Of a DNA stretch of 64,000 bases, positions 53,633 through 61,058 are shown in pieces (positions within the stretch are counted from its first letter, which is position 1; every line of letters begins with the position of its first letter). Origin of the DNA: JBCDGZ01 sp038750655 (lineage in GTDB: Bacteria > Bacteroidota > Bacteroidia > Chitinophagales > Saprospiraceae); NCBI GenBank assembly GCA_038750655.1, contig JBCDGZ010000003.1, forward strand, positions 61,704 through 125,703, given 5' to 3'. The notes under the pieces were generated by a model, which did not search any database, had not been told where the DNA came from, and was given only the letters and a program-made list of their open reading frames with translations. The position numbers were made by a program, and so were the translations under genes.

Positions 53633-54186
53633 TCGGCGGGGAATTCAAAGGGCGACGCTTCTATCCTCCAGCCAATAATTGGCCCACCCGCCCCACAACC
53701 GACTACGCTAAGGAGGGCCTATTCAACATCCTGAATAATCGATTGGACTTTGAATCCCTCAAGGTACTCGACCTGTTCGGCGGAACGGGAAATCACAGCT
53801 ACGAATTCATCTCCCGGGGTTGTAAGGATGTGACTTATGTGGATAAATTTGGCGGCTGCATTGCCTTTGTCAACAAAACCGCCGAGGCTCTCAACATCAA
53901 AGATCGCCTTCGCATCGTACGCGCCGATGTCTTCAAATTCATCGCGCGGACGGGCGAGCAGTACGACTATATCTTCGCCGGCCCCCCCTATGCTCTGCCA
54001 ACCATCGACTCCATCCCCGATATTATTCTGGACAGACAGCTCCTGCGGCCCGGCGGTATGCTGGTCCTTGAGCACAATCCCAATCACAGCTTCAAGCAGC
54101 ACCCACAACTGCTAGAAGAGCGGCACTACGGAAAAACCATCTTTAGCTTCTTTGGATTTGGAGCGGCTTCCGAGGAGGAAGAGTAA
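53623..54186 (+). CDS. rsmD: 16S rRNA (guanine966-N2)-methyltransferase-like RsmD with altered catalytic motif
   Basis: 187 residues, the normal RsmD length, starting MRIIGGEFKGR. SAM motif VLDLFGGTGNHSYE is intact. The catalytic motif, normally (D/N)PPY, reads AGPPY: G120 replaces the Asp (codon GGC; GAC would be Asp, a single base change). Unless this is a base-calling error, the enzyme may be inactive or weak. The stop abuts that of the convergent phosphoesterase. Confidence 0.9.
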   Translation: MRIIGGEFKGRRFYPPANNWPTRPTTDYAKEGLFNILNNRLDFESLKVLDLFGGTGNHSYEFISRGCKDVTYVDKFGGCIAFVNKTAEALNIKDRLRIVRADVFKFIARTGEQYDYIFAGPPYALPTIDSIPDIILDRQLLRPGGMLVLEHNPNHSFKQHPQLLEERHYGKTIFSFFGFGAASEEEE

Positions 54187-54873
54187 TCAAATAGTCATCC
54201 GATCAATATTGGGCTGAAAGTATAATTTCTGCTCCGTCATTTCAAAAGCACACAACTGCCCCCGCTGCATATCCTGATAGCGATAACATCCATTATCGAT
54301 ATTCAGTACTGGAAGCCGTCCTAGCATGGCAAGTTGAAGCTTAATGGCTGCCCGAGGTATCGGAGTATGGCCGTGCACCACGATTCGATCCCCCAACCAT
54401 GCCCGGTCGACCTGATGGTACCAATTTCTAATCCATAGCATAGCTCGGAAATTTTCCAAAGGCTGATCCTTAAAATCAAGCCCCGCGTGCACCAGAATAT
54501 ATTGATCGACTTCCAGAAAGTAGGGGAGTTGTTTCATCCGCTCCATATATGGTGAAGGGACATCATTGATGTGATTTACACCAAAGCTATCTAGCGTCTG
54601 CACCCCACCATTGACCATCCAGACCCTGGCGTGCTGCCCGCCTAGCGTACTGTCGAGCATCAGCTGCTCGTGATTACCGCGCAGGCATTTAACGGTATAG
54701 CCCTGGGTTTGCAAATCCTGAATATGATCAAACACTTGCTTCGACAGCGGCCCTCTGTCGATATAATCCCCAAGAAGGTACAGCTCATCTTCCTTACTTA
54801 GCTCGATCTGTTGCAGCAAAGCCTGGAAAGTATCAAAACAACCATGAATATCAGATATGGCAAATTTTCTCAT
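54187..54873 (-). CDS. Metallophosphoesterase of the serine/threonine phosphatase family
   Basis: 228 residues with all PPP-family motifs: ISDIHGCFDT, LGDYIDRG, LRGNHEQ, HAGL and VVHGHTP. It binds two metal ions and may act as a protein phosphatase or Ap4A hydrolase. Confidence 0.93.
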   Translation of the reverse strand: MRKFAISDIHGCFDTFQALLQQIELSKEDELYLLGDYIDRGPLSKQVFDHIQDLQTQGYTVKCLRGNHEQLMLDSTLGGQHARVWMVNGGVQTLDSFGVNHINDVPSPYMERMKQLPYFLEVDQYILVHAGLDFKDQPLENFRAMLWIRNWYHQVDRAWLGDRIVVHGHTPIPRAAIKLQLAMLGRLPVLNIDNGCYRYQDMQRGQLCAFEMTEQKLYFQPNIDRMTI

Positions 54874-54948
54874 GTATTTGGGGTATTTGCAGCAAATTTA
54901 TGTGATTAAGCTTTTATTTGTTATTATTTTTAGGTGAAATCTGTATTT

Positions 54949-55398
54949 ATGAATGCGAACCTATTCCTTCTCTTACTCCTTTGCTTGTCGCTACCCCTCA
55001 ATGCTCAATCCACCAAAAAGCAGAGCTTGGCAGGGACTTGGTACGGTCATATCACCCACGAAGGCGGCGGCTACACTTCGCAGTACAACTTCGAACTCAA
55101 ACTCTACCATAAAGGCGATACCCTCACCGGCCACTGCTATGTATCCGTAGATGACATCTATGCAGAGATCAGCGTCACCGGCACGCTGCACAGCGGCGTT
55201 CTCCTCCAATTAAAAGACATAAAAATCCTCAACTCTCGGGAATTCGACGGCCTGGAATGGTGTATGAAGGAGTATCAACTTATTTTTAAAAGAGAAAATA
55301 AAACGGATTTACTGGAAGGACACTGGCAGGGACATACGAGTTTTAGTACTTGCATTCCAGGCAAGGTGAAGCTACAGCGGCTTTCTCCTAGAGCTTAG
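54949..55398 (+). CDS. Small secreted protein
   Basis: 149 residues from ATG 54949 with a signal peptide ending NAQ, then a beta-rich domain containing GTWYGHITHEGGGY and EGHWQGHTSFSTC. Lipocalin-like or calycin-like beta structure is possible. Function unknown. GTG 54934 is an alternative start. Confidence 0.75.
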   Translation: MNANLFLLLLLCLSLPLNAQSTKKQSLAGTWYGHITHEGGGYTSQYNFELKLYHKGDTLTGHCYVSVDDIYAEISVTGTLHSGVLLQLKDIKILNSREFDGLEWCMKEYQLIFKRENKTDLLEGHWQGHTSFSTCIPGKVKLQRLSPRA

Positions 55399-55778
55399 GG
55401 GCCTTTGGCCTTTTGGTTGACGGTAGGCACCTTCGGTGCTTTGGTTGACGGTTGACGGTCGGTCGTGATAGGGTGAAGTGTGCTGTTTAGTCTAGGCTTG
55501 GATATTAAGGAGCTTTTTGTTGACCGCTGACGTCCTTGGCGCTTTGGTCGATGCCTATCGGAGTGGGCGACAAGGACGACAACGTCAGTAGCCACAGCCA
55601 TAGACCTCACACAGCATAGAACCACGTCAAACTACGCTCCGCCGTCAACCGTCCACCATCGACCGTCCACCCTAAGCGCCAAAGGCGCAGTAATTCCCCC
55701 CCATTTTCTTGGAAAAAATACCAGAGATCACAATCTTTGCCCGATTATTTATCCGCAGCAAAGAGCCAAAAAAATAGA
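55399..55778. other. Intergenic spacer filled by repeats, then argS leader
   Basis: About 380 bp without a gene. Most is the repeat cluster listed separately; the last 80 bp are AT-rich and lead to argS. Confidence 0.6.
55400..55688. repeat. Cluster of short hairpins and GGTTGACGGT repeats in both orientations
   Basis: Small hairpins (GGCC-TTT-GGCC at 55400-55410, GCACC-TTC-GGTGC at 55427-55439, GCGCC-AAA-GGCGC at 55676-55688) alternate with TTGGTTGACGGT copies on the left and GTCAACCGTCCACC-type inverse copies on the right. The whole forms a long imperfect inverted repeat, an intergenic repeat of the type scattered in Bacteroidota genomes. Confidence 0.65.
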
Positions 55779-57629
55779 ATGAGCATGAATATCATTGAAT
55801 CCATTCAAGAAGGGATCGCCGAAGGGGTCAAAATCCTCTATCAGCATGAAGTGCCCAGCGATAAGGTCAACTGGAATATGACGCGCAAAGAGTTCGATGG
55901 AGACTACACCATCGTCGTATTTCCTTATACCCGAGCGGCCAAAAAATCTCCAGAGGCCATCGGACAGGAGCTGGGGGCATTTATGCAAGAGCGCCTGCCG
56001 GAAGTGGCGGATTTTAATGTAATCAAGGGCTTCTTGAATTTGAGCCTGAGCGATGACTACTGGACCAACTTCCTACAAGAGGTGGCCGAGCTGGAAAATT
56101 ATGGGCAACAGCCGCCGACAGGCAAGAAAGTCCTGGTCGAGTTTGCCTCCCCCAACACGAATAAACCGCTGCACTTTGGGCATGTACGGAATATCCTGCT
56201 GGGCTGGTCGAGTGCGAAAATTCTGGAAACGGCGGGGCACGAGGTGGTCAAGATGCAGATCATCAATGATAGAGGGATTGCCATTTGTAAGAGTATGTTG
56301 GCTTGGCAGCGGTTGGGCAACGAGGAAACGCCAGAATCTTCGGGTACCAAGGGCGATCATTTAGTCGGGAAGTATTATGTAGCTTTCGATAAGCTGTTTA
56401 GAGAAGAATATGCCCAATGGCAGCGTGAGGAGGCGGGGCAAGCCGTATACGCAAAGCAGCAAAAAGAGGGGCAGTCTGCCGAGCAATTTTTTAAAGCCTA
56501 CAAAAATACCTATTTCAACCAGTACAGTGAAGTGGGTAAAGCGGCTAAGGAAATGCTGCTGAAGTGGGAAGCGGGCGAGGAAGAGGTGATCAATTTATGG
56601 AAAATGATGAATGGCTGGGTGTACAAGGGCTACGATGAGACCTTCGAAAACCTGGGGGTCCATTTTGATGATATTTATTACGAATCAGATACCTATTTGC
56701 TGGGGAAAGACAGTATCGAGGAGGGCCTCAAAGCAGGCGTTTTCTACAAAAAAGAAGATGGCTCGGTGTGGATTGACCTGGAAGCGGCCAAATTGGACCA
56801 TAAGCTGGTGCTGAGAAGCGATGGGACCTCTGTCTACATGACGCAGGATATTGGTACAGCGCAAAAGCGTTACGACGATTATCAATTTGATAAGATGGTT
56901 TATGTGGTGGGGGATGAGCAGAATTACCATTTTCAAGTGCTCTTTGAGATCATGAAAGCCCTCAAGGCGCCCTTCGCCGAAGAATTGTACCACCTTTCTT
57001 ATGGTATGATTGAACTGACGACGGGCAAGATGAAATCGCGGGAGGGCACCATCGTCGATGCAGATGATTTAATGAAAGAGGTCATCGGCGAGGCTAAAGC
57101 CAGCGCCAATGAACGCGGGACCATCTCCGATTTGGCGGAGGAGGACCAAGAGCAGCTTTTCCGCAAAGTCGGCATGGCAGCGCTCAAATACTACGTCCTC
57201 AAAGTCAATCCCCAACGGCGGATGATCTTCGAACCCAAGGAATCGGTTGATTTACAGGGCAACACCGGCCCGTATATCCAGAACGCCTACGTTCGGGTAC
57301 AGTCGGTATTTCGGAAGCTAGGCGATACGCCCCACGGTGATGGCAAAGACTACACTACTTTGTTGGAACAGGAAAAAGACCTCATCCAACTCCTGTCGGT
57401 CTATCCCGATAAAATCATCGAAGCAGCTGAAGGCCTGGACCCCTCCGCAGTAGCCAAATACGCCTACGATCTGGCCAAGGCATACCACCGGTTCTACCAC
57501 GATTGCCGCATCCTAACTGCCGAGACTGAAGCCGCACGGGACTTCCGGCTCAAGCTCAGCAAAGTTGTCGGCAAAACCCTCTTTGATGCCATGAACCTGC
57601 TCGGCATCGAAATGCCCGATCGGATGTAA
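55779..57629 (+). CDS. argS: Arginyl-tRNA synthetase
   Basis: 616 residues from ATG 55779 (MSMNIIES). Class I motifs: PLHFGHVRN (HIGH-like) near residue 128 and TGKMKSREG (KMSKS-like). The C-terminal anticodon-binding domain ends NLLGIEMPDRM, the typical ArgRS end. Confidence 0.97.
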   Translation: MSMNIIESIQEGIAEGVKILYQHEVPSDKVNWNMTRKEFDGDYTIVVFPYTRAAKKSPEAIGQELGAFMQERLPEVADFNVIKGFLNLSLSDDYWTNFLQEVAELENYGQQPPTGKKVLVEFASPNTNKPLHFGHVRNILLGWSSAKILETAGHEVVKMQIINDRGIAICKSMLAWQRLGNEETPESSGTKGDHLVGKYYVAFDKLFREEYAQWQREEAGQAVYAKQQKEGQSAEQFFKAYKNTYFNQYSEVGKAAKEMLLKWEAGEEEVINLWKMMNGWVYKGYDETFENLGVHFDDIYYESDTYLLGKDSIEEGLKAGVFYKKEDGSVWIDLEAAKLDHKLVLRSDGTSVYMTQDIGTAQKRYDDYQFDKMVYVVGDEQNYHFQVLFEIMKALKAPFAEELYHLSYGMIELTTGKMKSREGTIVDADDLMKEVIGEAKASANERGTISDLAEEDQEQLFRKVGMAALKYYVLKVNPQRRMIFEPKESVDLQGNTGPYIQNAYVRVQSVFRKLGDTPHGDGKDYTTLLEQEKDLIQLLSVYPDKIIEAAEGLDPSAVAKYAYDLAKAYHRFYHDCRILTAETEAARDFRLKLSKVVGKTLFDAMNLLGIEMPDRM

Positions 57630-57694
57630 GCCAAGTAAACTATTTTTCAACAACCAGCGTTACACAAAACAATAATAGTACAAAGGATTATCAT

Positions 57695-59374
57695 ATGAGT
57701 ACGGACAAATCTGAAAGCCTAAATTTTCTCGAACAAATCATTGAAGAAGACCTAGCCCAGGGCAAAAACGACGGACGCTTACATACGCGCTTCCCGCCCG
57801 AGCCCAATGGTTATCTCCATATTGGCCACGCCAAAGCCATTTGCATCAACTTCGGTATTGCCCAAAAGTACGGCGGTAAGACCAACCTTCGGTTTGATGA
57901 TACCAATCCGGTCAAAGAAGATACGGAGTATGTGGAGGCCATCCGTCGCGATATTCGCTGGCTGGGCTTCGATTGGGAAGATCGGGAGTACTTCGCCTCC
58001 GACTACTTTGATCAACTCTATGATTATGCCGTACAACTGATCAAACTGGGCAAAGCGTATGTGGATGATTCGACGGCGGATGAAATTGCTGAGATGAAAG
58101 GTACGCCAACCGTGCCCGGCAAAAACAGCCCCTTTCGTGATCGCTCGGTAGAGGAAAATCTCGATCTTTTTGAGCGTATGAAGGCCGGTGAGTTTGAAGA
58201 AGGCCGCCGAATCCTGCGCGCCAAAATCGATATGGCTGCTCCTAATATGCTGATGCGCGACCCCATCATTTACCGCATCCTCAAGGCCCACCACCATCGG
58301 ACGGGCGACAAGTGGTGCATCTATCCGATGTATGACTTTGCTCACGGACAGTCGGATTCCATTGAGGGCATTACTCACTCTATGTGCAGCCTGGAGTTTA
58401 TCCACCACCGTCCTTTGTACGATTGGTTTATTGAAACATTGGGCATTTTTCCCTCTAAACAATACGAATTTGCGCGCCTCAACCTCAATTATACGGTGAT
58501 GAGTAAGCGTCGTTTGCTGCAATTAGTCAATGAAAAGCTGGTCAGCGGCTGGGATGATCCTCGGATGCCGACCATTTCGGCGATGCGCCGCCGGGGCTAC
58601 ACCCCCGCTGCTATCCGCAACTTCGCCCACCGCGTCGGCGTCGCCAAACGAGACAACGTCATCGATCTGGCTCTGCTGGAGCACAGCGTCCGCGAAGACC
58701 TCAACAAAACCACGGCTCGGGTCATGGCCGTCCTCAACCCCCTCAAGGTGATCATCACCAACTATCCTGAAGGACAGGTCGAGGAGATGAGCAGCATCAA
58801 CAACCCCGAGGATGAAAGCATGGGCAGCCGGACGATCCCCTTTTCTCGCGAATTGTACATCGAGCGGGACGACTTTATGGAAGACCCTCCAAGGAAGTTT
58901 TTCCGACTAGGCCCCGGCCGTAATGTGCGCCTCAAAAATGCGTACATCATTCATTGTGAGGACTATGTAAAAGATGAGGAGACGGGGGAAATTAAAGAAC
59001 TGCACTGTACCTATTACCCCGAGAGCCGTAGTGGCTCAGATACTTCCGGTATCAAGGCCAAGGGCGTTTTGCATTGGGTGTCCATTCCGCACGCCTTGCC
59101 GGTGGAAGTTCGAGTGTATGATCGTTTGTTCAGCGAAGAATTCCCGCTGGCTGATCCGGAGAAGGATTTCAAAGAATTTATCAATCCCGATTCGCTGACC
59201 ATCATCGACAACGCTATGGTAGAGCCTGGTTTGGCGGAGGCACAGGTCGGAGATCGCTTTCAATTTATTCGCAAGGGCTACTTTAATGTTGATGTTGACA
59301 GTAAACCGGGCAAGCTGGTCTTCAATCGTACCGTCGGTTTGAAGGACAAGTGGCGTAAAATGCAGAAGAAGTAA
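57695..59374 (+). CDS. glnS: Glutaminyl-tRNA synthetase
   Basis: 559 residues with PEPNGYLHIGHAKA (HIGH) near residue 33 and VMSKRRL (KMSKS) near 268, then the beta-barrel anticodon domain. It has the GlnRS/GluRS type C-terminus. It lies 65 bp after argS. Confidence 0.97.
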   Translation: MSTDKSESLNFLEQIIEEDLAQGKNDGRLHTRFPPEPNGYLHIGHAKAICINFGIAQKYGGKTNLRFDDTNPVKEDTEYVEAIRRDIRWLGFDWEDREYFASDYFDQLYDYAVQLIKLGKAYVDDSTADEIAEMKGTPTVPGKNSPFRDRSVEENLDLFERMKAGEFEEGRRILRAKIDMAAPNMLMRDPIIYRILKAHHHRTGDKWCIYPMYDFAHGQSDSIEGITHSMCSLEFIHHRPLYDWFIETLGIFPSKQYEFARLNLNYTVMSKRRLLQLVNEKLVSGWDDPRMPTISAMRRRGYTPAAIRNFAHRVGVAKRDNVIDLALLEHSVREDLNKTTARVMAVLNPLKVIITNYPEGQVEEMSSINNPEDESMGSRTIPFSRELYIERDDFMEDPPRKFFRLGPGRNVRLKNAYIIHCEDYVKDEETGEIKELHCTYYPESRSGSDTSGIKAKGVLHWVSIPHALPVEVRVYDRLFSEEFPLADPEKDFKEFINPDSLTIIDNAMVEPGLAEAQVGDRFQFIRKGYFNVDVDSKPGKLVFNRTVGLKDKWRKMQKK

Positions 59375-59421
59375 TTGGAAAAAATCTGCCGTTGGGATTG
59401 CCGAAGCTGTGTCGGGAATGC

Positions 59422-59429
59422 TATATTTG
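59422..59429 (+). promoter_or_regulatory. Candidate -7 promoter box for pyrRB
   Basis: TATATTTG, a perfect TAnnTTTG, with TTG 21 bp upstream (59398-59400). Only 6 bp separate it from the pyrR ATG at 59436, so the mRNA may be almost leaderless. Confidence 0.5.
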
Positions 59430-59435
59430 CAGCTA

Positions 59436-59993
59436 ATGCAAAAAGGACGTGTCATATTAGCCAGCCAGGGTTTCGATCTGACCATCGATCGCCTTTGCCA
59501 TCAGCTAATTGAAGAATACAGTTCTTTCGAAGACGCCTGCCTGGTGGGTATACAGCCCCGGGGCGTACTTTTTGCCGATCGCATCCACCAGCGGCTCTGC
59601 CAAATCCTCCGCATCAAAGATATTCCCTACGGAAAGTTAGACATTACCTTTTACCGCGATGATTTTCGGACGCGTACTAAGCCCTTGCAGGCCAGTAGTA
59701 CGCAGATGGAGTTTTTGGTGGAAAATAAAAGGGTCCTGCTGATCGATGATGTGCTTTACACCGGGCGTACGGTGCAGGCTGCACTGACGGCCCTGCAGCA
59801 TTATGGCCGCGCCAGCGGCGTAGAGCTACTGGTCCTAGTGGATCGCCGCTTCAATCGCCATTTGCCGATACAAGCTGACTACGTAGGGCTGACCGTAGAT
59901 GCACTGGATGAAGCCTATGTAAAGGTCGATTGGAAGGACATCGATGGGGAAGATAAAATCATTATGTTCGCAGATAAAAAGGATAAAGGCTAA
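59436..59993 (+). CDS. pyrR: PyrR: pyrimidine operon regulator/uracil phosphoribosyltransferase
   Basis: 185 residues with the PRPP-binding motif VLLIDDVLYTGRTVQAAL near residue 105 and IQPRGVLFADRI near 48. ATG 59436 is preferred over an upstream GTG. It lies 2 bp before pyrB. In Firmicutes PyrR controls pyr genes by attenuation; no attenuator is visible here. Confidence 0.92.
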   Translation: MQKGRVILASQGFDLTIDRLCHQLIEEYSSFEDACLVGIQPRGVLFADRIHQRLCQILRIKDIPYGKLDITFYRDDFRTRTKPLQASSTQMEFLVENKRVLLIDDVLYTGRTVQAALTALQHYGRASGVELLVLVDRRFNRHLPIQADYVGLTVDALDEAYVKVDWKDIDGEDKIIMFADKKDKG

Positions 59994-59995
59994 AA

Positions 59996-60928
59996 ATGAC
60001 GACAGCTGCGCAACTGAGCACCAGACATATTCTGGGCATCAAACAACTCACAAAGGCTGACCTTCAGCTGATCTTCGAGACGGCAGAAAACTTCAAAGAG
60101 GTCATTAATCGCCCCATCAAAAAGGTACCTACCCTGCGTGATGTTACGGTGGCCAACCTCTTCTTCGAAAACTCTACTCGTACCCGTATTTCCTTTGAAT
60201 TGGCCGAAAAACGCCTTTCTGCCGATGTAGTCAACTTTTCTGCCTCCAGTTCTTCTGTCAAAAAGGGCGAGACGCTGCTGGATACGGTCAATAATATCCT
60301 ATCGATGAAAGTGGATATGGTGGTCATGCGGCATCCTGCGCCGGGCGCGCCCGCCTTCTTGTCCCGCCATATCGAGGCCAATATCATCAATGCCGGTGAC
60401 GGCACCCACGAGCATCCCACACAAGCTCTCCTTGACGCCTTTTCGATGCGGGAGCAACTTGGTGATCTGAAAGGTAAAAAAATTGTCATTTTTGGAGATA
60501 TTTTGCACTCTAGAGTTGCACTGAGCAATGTTTTCTGCCTACAAAAACTAGGGGCAAAAGTGAAGGTTTGTGGACCGCCGACGTTGATCCCCAAATACAT
60601 CCATAAGCTGGGGGTAGGAGTGGAGTACGATGTCCGCCAGGCGCTCGAATGGTGTGATGTTGCTAATGTCCTTCGCATTCAGCTAGAGCGGCAAGACATC
60701 AAGTATTTTCCCTCTTTAAGAGAGTATTCTCGCTATTTTGGTATTGATAAACAACTGCTGAACAGTTTGGATAGTGAAGTCATCATCATGCACCCCGGCC
60801 CCATCAATCGCGGGGTCGAATTATCGGGCGATGTGGCCGATTCTGATCAGTCGATTATCTTGCAGCAAGTCGAAAACGGCGTAGCGGTGCGGATGGCGAT
60901 TCTGTACTTGCTGGCACCAAAACGCTAA
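59996..60928 (+). CDS. pyrB: Aspartate carbamoyltransferase, catalytic subunit
   Basis: 310 residues, the normal length. Carbamoyl-phosphate site FFENSTRTRISFE near 54-66, HPTQALLDAFS near 137 and MHPGPINRGVEL near 263. It joins carbamoyl phosphate and aspartate, the second step of pyrimidine synthesis. Confidence 0.97.
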   Translation: MTTAAQLSTRHILGIKQLTKADLQLIFETAENFKEVINRPIKKVPTLRDVTVANLFFENSTRTRISFELAEKRLSADVVNFSASSSSVKKGETLLDTVNNILSMKVDMVVMRHPAPGAPAFLSRHIEANIINAGDGTHEHPTQALLDAFSMREQLGDLKGKKIVIFGDILHSRVALSNVFCLQKLGAKVKVCGPPTLIPKYIHKLGVGVEYDVRQALEWCDVANVLRIQLERQDIKYFPSLREYSRYFGIDKQLLNSLDSEVIIMHPGPINRGVELSGDVADSDQSIILQQVENGVAVRMAILYLLAPKR

Positions 60929-61058
60929 TTGTATTCGTTATACCTAAAGTTAAAGGCTCTACACACTAAAAATCCATTACCTCATAGCTGATTCTGACAC
61001 TGCCATTTGTACATCTTATGCGCAAATAATATTATATTGCATAAAAAATTACCTACTA

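Noticed and set aside
55400..55688. CRISPR array
   Set aside because: Repeats are short, unevenly spaced and in both orientations, with no equal-length spacers or cas genes.
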